Shown: positions 16,356 through 26,347, counted from the first letter of the stretch. The stretch: DNA of 64,000 bases from Aestuariibius sp. HNIBRBA575 (GCF_040932005.1 NZ_CP162414.1:833501-897500), one strand, 5' to 3'. The notes: generated from the letters alone by a model not told the origin. Numbers and translations are program-made.

Positions 16356-17606
16356 ATGGCAGACGATCTATTCAATTCCTTCATGAACGGCCCTGATGAA
16401 CGGGGACGGTTTGGCGACTTTGGGGGGCGGTTTGTTTCTGAAACATTGATGCCGCTGATCCTAGAGCTGCAAGAGCAGTACGAAATTGCCAAAACCGATG
16501 ACAGTTTCTGGGCGGAAATGAATGATCTGTGGACCCATTACGTGGGCCGTCCCAGCCCGCTTTATCACGCTGAACGGCTGAGCGAACATCTGGGCGGTGC
16601 CAAGATTTACATGAAGCGTGACGAGCTGAACCATACTGGCGCGCATAAAATCAACAACGTGTTGGGCCAGATCATTCTGGCGCGGCGCATGGGCAAAACC
16701 CGGATCATCGCCGAAACCGGGGCCGGTCAGCACGGCGTTGCGACCGCGACGGTTTGTGCCAAATTTGGCCTGAAATGTGTGGTCTATATGGGCGCGCATG
16801 ATGTGCAGCGCCAATCGCCCAATGTGTTCCGCATGCGTCTGCTGGGCGCCGAAGTGGTCGCTGTGCAATCGGGCCGGGGTACGCTAAAGGATGCGATGAA
16901 CGATGCGCTGCGTGACTGGGTGACCAACGTGGCGGATACGTTTTATTGCATCGGCACCGCGGCTGGGCCGCATCCCTATCCTGCGATGGTGCGTGATTTC
17001 CAATCGATCATCGGCAAAGAAGTGCGCGAACAGATGCAAAAGGCCGAAGGCCGTTTGCCCGACACATTAATCGCCGCTATCGGGGGCGGGTCCAATGCGA
17101 TCGGTCTGTTCCATCCGTTTCTGGACGACAAATCGGTGAATATTATTGGTGTCGAGGCTGGCGGCAAAGGTGTGAACGACAAGGTCGAACATTGCGCATC
17201 CCTGACCGGTGGACGGCCCGGCGTGCTGCATGGCAACCGGACCTATCTGTTGCAGGATGATGATGGTCAGATTCTGGACGGTTATTCGATCTCGGCGGGC
17301 CTTGATTATCCGGGCATCGGGCCGGAACATTCCTGGCTGCATGAAATCGGCCGCGCCAAATACGTGTCGATCACCGACAAAGAAGCGTTGGAAGCGTTCC
17401 AATTGTCCTGTTCCACCGAAGGTATCATCCCCGCGTTGGAACCCAGCCACGCATTGGCCCATGTGATGAAAATCGCACCAACCCTGCCCAAGGACCACAT
17501 CATCTGCATGAACATGTGCGGGCGCGGCGACAAAGACATCTTTACGGTGGCGAAATATCTAGGCTTTGACATGTCCGACACAGAAGGCCGCTCGGCCGAA
17601 GATTAA
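16356..17606 (+). CDS. trpB: Tryptophan synthase beta chain
   Basis: 416 residues from the ATG at 16356, which follows CAGGAGAGC; a longer frame from 16269 has no family support. [17 protein letters not shown] opens the protein. The PLP lysine is K98 in NHTGAHKIN, the phosphate loop is GGGSNAIG, and [14 protein letters not shown] is conserved. It condenses indole with serine. The partner trpA is about 8 kb away on the other strand (25306-26097), as often seen in this group. Confidence 0.97.
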   Translation: MADDLFNSFMNGPDERGRFGDFGGRFVSETLMPLILELQEQYEIAKTDDSFWAEMNDLWTHYVGRPSPLYHAERLSEHLGGAKIYMKRDELNHTGAHKINNVLGQIILARRMGKTRIIAETGAGQHGVATATVCAKFGLKCVVYMGAHDVQRQSPNVFRMRLLGAEVVAVQSGRGTLKDAMNDALRDWVTNVADTFYCIGTAAGPHPYPAMVRDFQSIIGKEVREQMQKAEGRLPDTLIAAIGGGSNAIGLFHPFLDDKSVNIIGVEAGGKGVNDKVEHCASLTGGRPGVLHGNRTYLLQDDDGQILDGYSISAGLDYPGIGPEHSWLHEIGRAKYVSITDKEALEAFQLSCSTEGIIPALEPSHALAHVMKIAPTLPKDHIICMNMCGRGDKDIFTVAKYLGFDMSDTEGRSAED

Positions 17607-17630
17607 GACATTGGAAAAATAGCTTAAATC

Positions 17631-17656
17631 GGGCAGCTTTTGGCTGCCCTTTTTTG
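17631..17656 (+). terminator. trpB terminator
   Basis: GGGCAGC at 17631-17637 pairs with GCTGCCC at 17643-17649 and is followed by TTTTTT. It ends the ihfB-lapA-trpF-trpB run. Confidence 0.9.
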
Positions 17657-17671
17657 TTTAGGAACCTCGGC

Positions 17672-18064
17672 TTATTCCGCCGGACCATCCGAAACGGGCA
17701 GGGCATGTTGCGCCAGAATATCCAATGAAACAATGTCCAATGCCCGTTCATGGGTGGCCGTCAGGGACACCAATGGCGCGCATCCTTCGTCATGGGCCTG
17801 CAAAAATCGCGCCGCACACAGACACCATTGATCGCCCGGCTTTAGCCCCGCAAAATGGAATTCGGGCCGGGGTGTGGACAGGTCATTGCCTACATATTTT
17901 GAATAGGCCAGAAATTCGGCTGTCATCACGGCGCAGACGGTGTGGTTGCCTTCGTCTTGGGCGCAGGTATCACAGGCCCCGTTGCGAAAATAGCCGGTCA
18001 CCGGATTGGTGGAACAGGATGTCAGGGCTTTGCCCAAAACATTGGTTGATGCATCTTTTTCCAT
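17672..18064 (-). CDS. DUF2237 family protein
   Basis: 130 residues from the ATG at 18064; an upstream TTG at 18076 is less likely. The conserved core is NVLGKALTSCSTNPVTGYFR, then HTVCAVMTAEFLAYSK, NDLSTPRPEF, GLKPGDQWCLCAARF and ATHERALDIV, matching the DUF2237 family throughout. Several Cys residues (CDTCAQ, WCLCAA) are conserved in that family. The biochemical role is unknown. It is the last gene of a pth-DUF2332-DUF2237 run. Confidence 0.85.
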   Translation of the reverse strand: MEKDASTNVLGKALTSCSTNPVTGYFRNGACDTCAQDEGNHTVCAVMTAEFLAYSKYVGNDLSTPRPEFHFAGLKPGDQWCLCAARFLQAHDEGCAPLVSLTATHERALDIVSLDILAQHALPVSDGPAE

Positions 18065-18096
18065 AGGACCAGCCAATCACAAAAAGACCCGCCAAA

Positions 18097-19140
18097 TCAA
18101 TGCTGTTGTGGATCCCAATGGATCCAACGCCCGTGGAAATCAACGCGCCCCAGATCAAATCGCAGATCACCGGGCCATAATCGCAGTGTCATCGCAGCCC
18201 CCGGCTTTTGCTCACCGGGTTTCTGATCATCTGGCTCCATGGCGAACCATGCCAACGGTGTTTCAGTGGTGGCTTTTGCCCCGGCTGCTTCGATCAGGTC
18301 GGTGCCGCGAGTTTGGGACGCTTTTGGGAAATATTGCCACGCGATGGTGGAATAAATCAGGTGCAAATGGCCCGTGCGCGGGGTCAGGCGCTGTTCAATC
18401 CAGTCAATCGCGTCCGCCCGATCCACGTGGCCCTCTGCCGCGTCAATCGCGGCTGCGGTCAGGGTCAGACGCTCTGGCTGGTCGGGCCACAGATAGGCCC
18501 GCAGCCGCAGGCTGTCTGCATGCGGATCAAGCGGGTTCAGGTCAACGCCGCGCCGTTCCACAACGTTGGGATGCGGGCCGGTTGGTGGCGTGCCGGTCCA
18601 TTCAGGGCGCAGCACCATCACTGGTTTATCCGGTCCTAATTGGGCATCACCCGCGATCAACGTCGAGCGATCCCATGTCAGGTTCAACCCCGCACTGGCC
18701 CCCAATTCGGACAGCACAATCGGCAGATCATAGGTTTGGGTCAGGAAATGCCCCATCGCGATCAATGCGCATTGACGGCGCACTTCGTTGGTTTGGGGCG
18801 GTGAATTGATGAAATCATCGACAAAGCCCGCCTCTGATATCAACGTCTTTTCAATGGCTTGCCAAAGCTCATCGTCGCTGACGTGATGCGGCGGATAGAC
18901 CTGTTCCAGCCCAGCACGACCCGACAGCCGCAGCGCATGAAGCGCACCACATAGACGCAACGGCACGCTTTCGGACTTTGGGGACAAATCCCCGGGCCAG
19001 TCAAACATCCGATCCGTCAGCGCCGTTCCGGGCTGTAACCGCTGCGCCAGAACATCGCAAAGCTGCCCCATAAATGGCGATCCCAAATCACGGCACGCCC
19101 CGGCCTGCCAGCGAAATGCCGCGCGCAAACGATCCGTCAT
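18097..19140 (-). CDS. DUF2332 family protein
   Basis: 347 residues of the DUF2332 family. Recognisable blocks are FRWQAGACRDLGSPFMGQLC at the start, TNEVRRQCALI, VLSELGASAGLNLTWD near the middle, and GVDLNPLDPHADSLRLRAYLWPDQ. The ELGASAGLNL stretch resembles a SAM-binding glycine loop, but enzymatic activity is unproven. Its ATG overlaps the pth stop as ATGA, so it is co-translated with pth. Confidence 0.82.
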   Translation of the reverse strand: MTDRLRAAFRWQAGACRDLGSPFMGQLCDVLAQRLQPGTALTDRMFDWPGDLSPKSESVPLRLCGALHALRLSGRAGLEQVYPPHHVSDDELWQAIEKTLISEAGFVDDFINSPPQTNEVRRQCALIAMGHFLTQTYDLPIVLSELGASAGLNLTWDRSTLIAGDAQLGPDKPVMVLRPEWTGTPPTGPHPNVVERRGVDLNPLDPHADSLRLRAYLWPDQPERLTLTAAAIDAAEGHVDRADAIDWIEQRLTPRTGHLHLIYSTIAWQYFPKASQTRGTDLIEAAGAKATTETPLAWFAMEPDDQKPGEQKPGAAMTLRLWPGDLRFDLGRVDFHGRWIHWDPQQH

Positions 19141-19811
19141 TTGAACCGATCCGCCAGTTTTTGCATGGCTGTGCGGGTGTCTGGCTCGGCCTCTGGTTCG
19201 GGCGGATTTGGCTTTGGCTTGGGTTTGCTGGTTGAGGACCGCGCCGGGGCCACACGCCGGGCAATGGCGTTCAAAAACTGTGGTCCATCATCTGCCACCA
19301 GCGACCCCACCCCATCGCCAATGCCACGGATCACATCATCTAGCCAGTCCTGATCGGCCTTGGCAAAATCATGCAGCACATAGCCCGAAACCGCATCCTT
19401 GTGACCCGGATGGCCAATGCCCAGACGCACGCGGTCATAATGTGGACCGATATGTTGGTGCATCGAACGCAGCCCGTTATGCCCCGCATGCCCGCCACCG
19501 GATTTCAACCGCACCTTGCCGGGGGCCAAATCCAGTTCATCATGGAACACGGTCACATCAGTGCTGTCCAATTTGTAAAACCGCATCGCTTCGCCCACGG
19601 ATTGACCCGAAAGGTTCATAAATGTCATAGGTTTCAGTAGGATAACGCGATCAGACCCAATACGGCCTTCGCTGACTTCGCCCTGAAATTTCGCTCGAAA
19701 CGACGGAAATCCATGATCGCGCGCGATTTGGTCCACGGCCATAAAGCCGATATTGTGCCGGGTTTGCGCATATTTCGGGCCAGGATTGCCCAATCCAACA
19801 AAAAGTTTCAT
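19137..19811 (-). CDS. pth: Peptidyl-tRNA hydrolase
   Basis: 224 residues from the ATG at 19811. VGLGNPGPKYAQTRHNIGF holds the catalytic His (H19) and Asn9. PMTFMNLSGQSVGEA and HDELDLAPGKVRLK carry further active-site residues, and GGGHAGHNGLRS is conserved. It frees tRNA from stalled peptidyl-tRNA. The C-terminal 30 residues are an added low-complexity Pro/Lys/Glu tail (KPKPKPNPPEPEAEP). In many bacteria pth follows rplY directly; here a plus-strand gene lies between them. Confidence 0.96.
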   Translation of the reverse strand: MKLFVGLGNPGPKYAQTRHNIGFMAVDQIARDHGFPSFRAKFQGEVSEGRIGSDRVILLKPMTFMNLSGQSVGEAMRFYKLDSTDVTVFHDELDLAPGKVRLKSGGGHAGHNGLRSMHQHIGPHYDRVRLGIGHPGHKDAVSGYVLHDFAKADQDWLDDVIRGIGDGVGSLVADDGPQFLNAIARRVAPARSSTSKPKPKPNPPEPEAEPDTRTAMQKLADRFK

Positions 19812-19881
19812 ATCCGGTCTGTACCCTGTCTTTGGCCGCATTTCCAGAAGGGGCATGCGCCGAATGAAAGAGAGATTTGTG

Positions 19882-20706
19882 ATGACATTGACCTGCCCAT
19901 TAAACCGCGACGACAAAGATTGGTTGATTGCCCAAGTGCGCGAGGTTGCACAAACCGAAATCATGCCGCGGTTCCGCCATTTGTCTGTGGATCAGATCGC
20001 ATCGAAATCTGCGCCCGATGATCTGGTGACCGAAGCCGATCTGCGATCCGAAGATTGCCTGACAGGACGGATTTCAGCGCGGTTTCCAGATGCATTGGTG
20101 ATCGGAGAAGAGGCGGTCGCGGCCAATCCTGCTGTGTTGGCAGATTTGGCGGGGGCGGAGTTGGCCTTTGTTTTGGATCCGGTGGATGGGACGTGGAATT
20201 TTGCCCATGGTCTGGCGGTTTTTGGGGTGATTTTGGCGGTGACGCAGTTTGGCAAACCGGTTTTTGGTCTGCTTTATGATCCGGTATTGCAGGATTGGGT
20301 CGAAGCCAGCACCGGGCAGGGCGCGATGTTTCAGAACCGCGCGATCCCCCCATCAAAGGGCGCAACGCCGCCAACGGGATATATTCCGCTGTTTTTGTTC
20401 ACCAAAGAACAGCAACACCAATTGGCTGCAACATTTCCGGAATTTCGCCGCGTGTTATCGCTGCGCTGTTCCTGTCATGAATACCGGATGCTGGCCCAAG
20501 GCCATGTTGATTTCTGCGTGTCGGCCAAATTGAACCCGTGGGACCATCTGGCTGGCGCTTTGGCCGTCCAAGAGGCCGGCGGTGTGGCACGGATGTTGGA
20601 TGGTCGCGACTATGACGCCCATATCAGTGACGGCGTTTTGATCTGCGCGGTGGATGAACCAACTTGGGCCGATGTCGCGGCCCGGATCGCTTTTTTGCAA
20701 TCTTAA
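19882..20706 (+). CDS. Inositol monophosphatase family phosphatase
   Basis: 274 residues from the ATG at 19882. The metal-binding sites are GEEA near residues 75-78 and the signature DPVDGTWNF at 99-107; the later site is NPWDHLAGALAVQEAGG near 215-230. These are the Mg/Li-sensitive phosphatase motifs. The substrate could be inositol-1-phosphate, histidinol phosphate or PAP; the sequence does not decide. It lies on the opposite strand between rplY and pth, convergent with rplY. Confidence 0.88.
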   Translation: MTLTCPLNRDDKDWLIAQVREVAQTEIMPRFRHLSVDQIASKSAPDDLVTEADLRSEDCLTGRISARFPDALVIGEEAVAANPAVLADLAGAELAFVLDPVDGTWNFAHGLAVFGVILAVTQFGKPVFGLLYDPVLQDWVEASTGQGAMFQNRAIPPSKGATPPTGYIPLFLFTKEQQHQLAATFPEFRRVLSLRCSCHEYRMLAQGHVDFCVSAKLNPWDHLAGALAVQEAGGVARMLDGRDYDAHISDGVLICAVDEPTWADVAARIAFLQS

Positions 20707-20713
20707 AACGCAA

Positions 20714-20735
20714 AACGGCGCCCAAAGGCGCCGTT
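20714..20735 (-). terminator. rplY terminator
   Basis: A perfect 9-bp stem (AACGGCGCC at 20714-20722, GGCGCCGTT at 20727-20735). On the minus strand it is followed by TTTTGCGTTTT, so it terminates rplY. It may also limit read-through from the convergent phosphatase gene. Confidence 0.8.
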
Positions 20736-20754
20736 CGCATCGCATTTCTGCAAT

Positions 20755-21390
20755 TTATTCTTCAGCAGCAGCTTCTTCTGCTTCGCCTTCGCCGTCATCT
20801 TCGTTGTCAGAAGAGCGCAGACCGGACGGAGCCTGAATGTTTGCGATCACAAAGTCACGGTCGATCGTTGGCTTTGCGCCGTCTGGCAATGTGACGTTGG
20901 AAATGGTGATGGTATCGCCAACTTCCAGACCGGTCAGGTCAACAACGATTTGCTCAGGAATCTCACCCGCCAGAACGTCCAGCTCAACTTCGGGACGAAC
21001 AACCGTCAGAACGCCGCCCTTTTTGATGCCGGGTGCCGCAGATTCGTTGGTGAATTCGACGTGGATGAACAATTTCACCCGTGATGTGCGACGCAGGCGC
21101 ATCAGGTCGATATGTGTTGGCAGGTCTTTGACAACATCACGCTGAACATTGCGGCAGATAACGCGAACGTCTTCTTGGCCTTCAATTTTCAGGTTGAACA
21201 ATGTCGACATAAAACGGCCAGCACGCAATTTTTTCAACAGCATGTTGAAGTTCACGTTGATCGCCTGTGGCTCACCTTCGCCACCATAAACGATGCCGGG
21301 AACGTTGCCTGCGCGGCGTGCGGCGCGTGCTGCACCTTTGCCGGAATTTTCGCGGGCTTCTGCAATAAGATCTGGAATTTGACCAGCCAT
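20755..21390 (-). CDS. rplY: 50S ribosomal protein L25/general stress protein Ctc
   Basis: 211 residues from the ATG at 21390, after AGGACATACC. It is the long (CTC) form: an N-terminal L25 5S-rRNA-binding domain ([25 protein letters not shown]) and a C-terminal beta domain ([22 protein letters not shown]). It ends in a very acidic tail ([17 protein letters not shown]). It is normally followed by pth on the same strand; here the phosphatase gene intervenes. Confidence 0.96.
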   Translation of the reverse strand: MAGQIPDLIAEARENSGKGAARAARRAGNVPGIVYGGEGEPQAINVNFNMLLKKLRAGRFMSTLFNLKIEGQEDVRVICRNVQRDVVKDLPTHIDLMRLRRTSRVKLFIHVEFTNESAAPGIKKGGVLTVVRPEVELDVLAGEIPEQIVVDLTGLEVGDTITISNVTLPDGAKPTIDRDFVIANIQAPSGLRSSDNEDDGEGEAEEAAAEE

Positions 21391-21556
21391 GGTATGTCCT
21401 TTCATCTCGCGCATCCCAATATCGGGACTCACTTTCAAATGAGGGCGCGCATTGCGCCCAGTGAAGCGGTGCCTATAGCGGTGATTTCCCCATTTGAAAA
21501 GGGGCAAACCCACTTTGGCGCTTGCTTTGGAAGGTTAAGTGTGAGTCTTATGGATT

Positions 21557-22684
21557 ATGTCTATTCAAAGCGCTTTGAAGCTATCCCATCGCCCCGCCCG
21601 CGCCTTTACCATCATTGGTCTGTTCTGGGGCGCATTTGCCGCGCAGGTCCCCGTCATCAAAGACCAGCTGGGGGCCGGGGATGCGCTGTTTGGGCAGCTA
21701 TTGTTGGGGTCGTCCATTGGGTTGGTGTCGGCCATGTGGCTGGCCCCCAGGGTCGATCAATGGCTGGGCGCGCGCGGCATGCAGATCGCGGCGGTGATGT
21801 TTGCGGTTTTCTGGATGTTTCCACCGCTGATCACCACGCCGCTGTTATTTGCGTTTGCGATCATGATGGTGGGCATGGCGTCGGGCGTGCTGGACGTGAT
21901 CATGAATGCCCGCGTAAGTGAGCTTGAATCCCAGTCCGGGCGCACCTTGATGAATGCCAATCACGCGATGTTTTCCGTCGGATATGCGATTTCGGCCCTG
22001 TTAACGGGCGTCGCAAGAGAGGCTGGATTGCAGCCAATTTACGTGTTTGCAATCGTTGGGCTGGTGACCTTGGCACTGACACCGGGCCTGATCATGACCC
22101 CAGCAGAGGTCGACGACGCTGACGAAGGCGGCAATGCGTCCTGGTCGATTGTGTTGTTGTGCGGGGCGGTGACCCTGATCGCATTCATGTCCGAAGCCAC
22201 GGTTGAAGCATGGTCGGCCCTGCATATCGAACGCACTTTGTTAGGGCGCGCCGCCGAAGGCGCGCTGGGTCCGGCCATGTTGGGCATCACCATGGCCATT
22301 GGGCGGTTTTCCGGACAGGCCGTATCGGAACGGTTTCGCGAAACCAGCGTGGTGATTGTCGCGGCCCTGATCGCGGCGGGCGGGGCGCTGATCGCCGCCG
22401 GGGCGACCTCCCCGATGATGGGCTATCTGGGCTTTGGCGTGCTGGGTCTGGGCGTGTCGGTCATTGGCCCCATTGGTCTGGCGATTGTCGGCAAACGTGT
22501 TTCGTCCAAGGACCGCACCAAGGCGATTTCCCGCGTCGCTGTGATCGGATTTTCGGGTTTCTTTATCGCGCCGACCTTGATGGGGTTTTCGTCTGAATAT
22601 GTCGGGCTGCGCTGGTCCTATGTTGGGGTGGCAGGCGTGTTGCTGCTCGCCATCCCGTTTGCTGTGATCCTGCGGCGGCGCTAG
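21557..22684 (+). CDS. MFS transporter, YbjJ/fucose-permease-like
   Basis: 375 residues with about eleven or twelve hydrophobic segments. The first half has GLFWGAFAAQVPVIKDQLGA and WLAPRVDQWLGARGMQ in place of the usual loop motif, the pattern of the YbjJ/MosC-like MFS branch. The second half includes AMLGITMAIGRFSGQAVSERF. The substrate is unknown. Its stop overlaps that of the convergent lldD-like gene in a shared CTAG. It is divergent from rplY. Confidence 0.82.
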   Translation: MSIQSALKLSHRPARAFTIIGLFWGAFAAQVPVIKDQLGAGDALFGQLLLGSSIGLVSAMWLAPRVDQWLGARGMQIAAVMFAVFWMFPPLITTPLLFAFAIMMVGMASGVLDVIMNARVSELESQSGRTLMNANHAMFSVGYAISALLTGVAREAGLQPIYVFAIVGLVTLALTPGLIMTPAEVDDADEGGNASWSIVLLCGAVTLIAFMSEATVEAWSALHIERTLLGRAAEGALGPAMLGITMAIGRFSGQAVSERFRETSVVIVAALIAAGGALIAAGATSPMMGYLGFGVLGLGVSVIGPIGLAIVGKRVSSKDRTKAISRVAVIGFSGFFIAPTLMGFSSEYVGLRWSYVGVAGVLLLAIPFAVILRRR

Positions 22685-23847
22685 GCCTGCCAGTCACCTT
22701 CGAAATCCTTTGGGATCAATAGGATATCTTTGCCTAGCGTGGTCACATCGCGGCGGCCGCATAGGGCCATCGTCGTGTCCAATTCCGTGCGAATGACATC
22801 CAGCGCCTTGGTCACGCCCGCTTCGCCCATCGCGCCAAGCCCATAGATAAACGCGCGTCCGATATAGGTGCCTGTGGCACCCATCGCCAAGGCCTTTAGC
22901 ACGTCCTGACCGGACCGAATGCCACTGTCCAGATGGATTTCGATTTGTCCGCCAACAGCCGCAACAATCGACGGCAGCATTTTGATCGATGACAGACATC
23001 CGTCAATCTGACGACCGCCATGGTTGGACACGATGATGGCATCGGCGCCCACTTCGACGGCCTTTTTCGCGTCCTCGGCGTCCAAAATCCCCTTGAGGAT
23101 GATTTTGCCGCCCCATTTTTCCTTCAACTTGGCAACTTTGTCCCAATCCAATTGCGGGTCAAATTGCCCTGCCGTCCAGGAATGTAGGGAATTCATGTTT
23201 TCCACGCTTTTGGCATGGCCCACGATGTTGCGAAATGTGCGGCGTTTGGTGCCCAACATGCCCAAACCCCAGCGCCATTTTGTCGACAGATCAAGCAGGG
23301 TCGACGGGGTCAATTTGGGCGGCGCAGTCAGGCCGTTTTTCAGATCCTTGTGACGCTGTCCTAGGATTTGCAAATCAAGGGTGATGACCAGCGCAGAACA
23401 ACCGGCATTTTTTGCCCTTGCGATGATGTTGTCCACAAAGTCTTCGTCGCGCATCACATAGAGCTGAAACCAAAACGGCGCCTTGGTCTGTTCGCGCACA
23501 TCTTCGATGGAACAGATCGACATGGTTGACAGGGTAAAGGGCACGCCAAACTTTTCCGCAGCGCGCGCGGCTTTGATTTCGCCATCTGCACATTGCATCC
23601 CGGTCAGGCCCACGGGGGCCAATGCGACGGGCATGGACACATCCTGACCAATCATTTTGCTGCGGGTGGTGCGGTTGGACATGTCCACCGCCACCCGTTG
23701 ACGAAGGCGGATTTGATCGAAATCCGATGTATTTTCCCGGAACGTCTGTTCGGTCCAGCTGCCGCTTTCGGCGTAGTCGTAAAACATCTTAGGCGCACGA
23801 CGTTTGTGCAGGCGTTTCAGGTCATCGATACAGGTAATCACAGGCAT
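22681..23847 (-). CDS. FMN-dependent alpha-hydroxy-acid dehydrogenase (L-lactate dehydrogenase-like)
   Basis: 388 residues of the LldD/glycolate oxidase TIM-barrel family. RRAPKMFYDYAESGSWTE opens the fold, LAPVGLTGMQ and WFQLYVMRDEDF follow, and the active-site block is ILKGILDAEDAKKA then SNHGGRQIDG with the catalytic His. GIRSGQDVLKALAMGA binds FMN phosphate. It most likely oxidises L-lactate to pyruvate; other 2-hydroxy acids cannot be excluded. It is a single gene, with an Lrp regulator 61 bases beyond its start on the same strand. Confidence 0.9.
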   Translation of the reverse strand: MPVITCIDDLKRLHKRRAPKMFYDYAESGSWTEQTFRENTSDFDQIRLRQRVAVDMSNRTTRSKMIGQDVSMPVALAPVGLTGMQCADGEIKAARAAEKFGVPFTLSTMSICSIEDVREQTKAPFWFQLYVMRDEDFVDNIIARAKNAGCSALVITLDLQILGQRHKDLKNGLTAPPKLTPSTLLDLSTKWRWGLGMLGTKRRTFRNIVGHAKSVENMNSLHSWTAGQFDPQLDWDKVAKLKEKWGGKIILKGILDAEDAKKAVEVGADAIIVSNHGGRQIDGCLSSIKMLPSIVAAVGGQIEIHLDSGIRSGQDVLKALAMGATGTYIGRAFIYGLGAMGEAGVTKALDVIRTELDTTMALCGRRDVTTLGKDILLIPKDFEGDWQA

Positions 23848-23908
23848 GGCAGGTGCTTTCGGATGAATTGGTAAGAGACCTTTACCAATTTATGCCATTA
23901 AAGGCAAG

Positions 23909-24370
23909 TCACACCGGCAATGCGGTGCTGGATTTGGTCTGACGCAACATAAAATGGGTATGCGACGACCGCACCAAACCCAGCCGCAGAATGCGTTTCA
24001 GCAGAAACGTTTCCAGAGATTCAGGGTCCTGCGCGACCACCTTGAGCATGTAATCATTGGATCCGGTGATCGATGCACATTCCACCACCTGCGGTTCGGT
24101 TTGTACAAAACGGTCAAACGCGCCGATTGTGTCTTCGGAATGGTCGATCAATTGCACCTGCACATAGGCCATGGCGTGCAACCCCAATTTCCGCCGGTCC
24201 AGCACCGCAACATAGCGATTGATCACGCCCAACTCTTCGAGTTTGCGAATGCGTCGCCAGCATGGGGAGGTCGACAAATTTGTTGCCTCTGCCAATTCCT
24301 GCAGGCTCATTTTTCCGTCATGCTGTAGCAATTCCAGAAGGCGGCGATCGGTGGCGTCTAAAGTGTCCAA
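23909..24370 (-). CDS. Lrp/AsnC-family transcriptional regulator
   Basis: 153 residues. The N-terminal HTH is TDRRLLELLQHDGKMSLQELAEATNLS followed by TSPCWRRIRKLEE. The C-terminal RAM ligand-binding domain includes VVECASITGSNDYMLKV. The only start that preserves the HTH is a TTG at 24370; the nearby ATG is out of frame. It is divergent from phhA across 130 bases and is the likely phenylalanine/tyrosine-responsive regulator of it, as PhhA genes in this group often have an Lrp neighbour. Confidence 0.88.
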   Translation of the reverse strand: MDTLDATDRRLLELLQHDGKMSLQELAEATNLSTSPCWRRIRKLEELGVINRYVAVLDRRKLGLHAMAYVQVQLIDHSEDTIGAFDRFVQTEPQVVECASITGSNDYMLKVVAQDPESLETFLLKRILRLGLVRSSHTHFMLRQTKSSTALPV

Positions 24371-24500
24371 GGCAAATCATTCCCAGTTTTGCCTCTAATG
24401 AAGCACATTTTGCCCCATAGGATCAATATTCAGCAAAAAGAGGGGGAATTTTTCGCGCAATTTCTGCAACGCTGATTGGACATAACAAAGAGAGAAATCC

Positions 24501-25292
24501 ATGCCGAAATCCACAGATTACACCGCAAAAATCCCCGATGATCAGGGATATATCGCCTATACGTCCGACGAAGATTCCGTCTGGACAGATTTGGTGGCGG
24601 CGCAGTCTGAGGCGGTGCAAACCCATATGGCGCAGCCCTATTTGAAAGGGTTGAAATTGCTGGACCTTCCCACAAACCGCGTGCCGCAATGCCCTGACAT
24701 ATCAGCGAAACTGGCGGGGTTGACCGGCTGGTCCGTGGCGCCAGTTCCTGCGTTGATTGGATTCAAAACATTCTTTAACATGTTGGCAGAACAAACCTTT
24801 CCGGCGGCCAGTTTTATCCGGTCCCGCAAAGATTTCGACTATATCGAAGAGCCTGATATCTTTCATGAAATCTACGGTCACACACCATTGCTGACCGATG
24901 ATCGGTTCGCGCGGTTTTCCCAAGCGATCGGGCAGGCCGGGCAAAACGCCACCAAAGATCAGTATTCTTGGTTGATCCGTCTTTATTGGTTCACCATCGA
25001 ATTTGGTCTGACCCGCGAAAATGGTGAAATCAAAGCGTTGGGATCGGGGCTGGCATCGTCGCCCACCGAATTGCCCCATGCGGTTCTGGCCAAAGATGTG
25101 GTGCGTCGCCCATTTGACGTGTTGGACATCCTACGCACGCCCTACCGGATCGATATTCATCAACCGCTATATTACGTGATTGATAAACTGGATGATCTGT
25201 TCGAAGCGTTGGAGCGCGATCTGCTAGCGGATGTTCAAACCGCGCAATCCAAAGGGCTGTTCACCCCGCTTTACCCACCCAAAGCGGCCTAA
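24501..25292 (+). CDS. phhA: Phenylalanine-4-hydroxylase
   Basis: 263 residues, the normal size of bacterial PhhA. The iron ligands are visible as H122 and H127 in FHEIYGH and E167 in FTIEFGL. VPQCPDISAKL precedes the catalytic domain, and AKDVVRRPFD and PYRIDIHQPLYYVI follow. It hydroxylates phenylalanine to tyrosine with tetrahydrobiopterin. The ATG at 24501 follows AAAGAGAG. It is divergently controlled with the Lrp regulator and convergent with trpA. Confidence 0.95.
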   Translation: MPKSTDYTAKIPDDQGYIAYTSDEDSVWTDLVAAQSEAVQTHMAQPYLKGLKLLDLPTNRVPQCPDISAKLAGLTGWSVAPVPALIGFKTFFNMLAEQTFPAASFIRSRKDFDYIEEPDIFHEIYGHTPLLTDDRFARFSQAIGQAGQNATKDQYSWLIRLYWFTIEFGLTRENGEIKALGSGLASSPTELPHAVLAKDVVRRPFDVLDILRTPYRIDIHQPLYYVIDKLDDLFEALERDLLADVQTAQSKGLFTPLYPPKAA

Positions 25293-25305
25293 TCAGGGCA
25301 GGGCG

Positions 25306-26097
25306 TCAGGCGCGGTGCGCCCCGTCGGCTAGGGTTTTGACAAAGGCCAAAACCTGTTCCGGGCTGTCGCCATTGCCGATTTTTTCAACGATTGCGGACC
25401 CTACAACAGTGCCATCAGCGACGCCAGCAATCGCTTGGGCCGTGTCGGGTGTGCGCACGCCAAAGCCGACAATGATCGGCAGGTCTGTGGCGGATTTGAT
25501 CCGGGCCACTTCTGGGGCGACGGCATCTGACTGGGCCTCGGCGGCGCCAGTGATGCCCGTGATCGACACGTAATACACAAAGCCGGATGTGTTTTGCAAA
25601 ACGGCAGGCAGACGTTGGTCATCTGTGGTCGGGGTGGCCAAACGGATAAAGTTCAACCCCGCCTTTTGCGCCGGAATGCACAATTCGTCGTCTTCTTCGG
25701 GCGGCAGGTCGACCACAATCAGACCGTCAACACCGGCCTCTTTGGCATCGACCAAAAACGTATCCACGCCGCGATTGTAAATCGGGTTGTAATACCCCAT
25801 CAGCACAACCGGCGTTGTGGTGTCGTCTTTGCGCAATTCGCGCACGATTTGCAGCGTTTTTTCAAGTGTTTGACCATCCGCCAGCGCGCGTTGCCCGGCC
25901 AGTTGGATCGTGGGGCCATCGGCCATTGGATCGGTAAATGGCAGGCCCAGTTCGATAATATCAACGCCGGCCCCGGGCAGACCTTTGATGATTTCAAGGG
26001 ACGTATCATAGTCGGGATCGCCCGCCATCACATAGGCAACAAAGGCCTTTTTTCTTTGGGCCTGAAGGGCGGCAAATTTTGCGTCGATCCGGGACAT
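25306..26097 (-). CDS. trpA: Tryptophan synthase alpha chain
   Basis: 263 residues. The catalytic residues E49 and D60 are in [26 protein letters not shown] and the phosphate-binding GFGVRTPD with VGSAIVEKI are normal. It cleaves indole-3-glycerol phosphate to supply indole to TrpB. It stands alone here, unlinked to trpF-trpB (15.6-17.6 kb), and needs its own promoter in the 250-base spacer shared with ychF. Confidence 0.96.
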   Translation of the reverse strand: MSRIDAKFAALQAQRKKAFVAYVMAGDPDYDTSLEIIKGLPGAGVDIIELGLPFTDPMADGPTIQLAGQRALADGQTLEKTLQIVRELRKDDTTTPVVLMGYYNPIYNRGVDTFLVDAKEAGVDGLIVVDLPPEEDDELCIPAQKAGLNFIRLATPTTDDQRLPAVLQNTSGFVYYVSITGITGAAEAQSDAVAPEVARIKSATDLPIIVGFGVRTPDTAQAIAGVADGTVVGSAIVEKIGNGDSPEQVLAFVKTLADGAHRA

Positions 26098-26288
26098 TGG
26101 GTTTCCTCGATTAAGTTACGCTTGGTTTGGCGAATTCAACCCGGAAAATCAATGCCCCGCAGAAAGGAAACCCATAGGAAAAGCATCGATTCCGCCACAG
26201 CCCGACCCCGTTGGGAAAAGAGGGCCACCCCAATCGGCATTTGCCTGCCCTGCAAAGTTGAAACCGCACCTTTCTAGCATGACCTGCA

Positions 26289-26317
26289 TTGCAGTGGTGA
26301 ATACATCCGCATAAAAG
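26289..26317 (+). promoter_or_regulatory. Possible ychF promoter
   Basis: TTGCAG at 26289-26294 and TAAAAG at 26312-26317 are spaced by 17 bases and lie 31 bases upstream of the ychF ATG. The match to the sigma-70 consensus is partial. Confidence 0.3.
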
Positions 26318-26347
26318 GCGGCAAACCATATTACAAAGGGTCGGATC

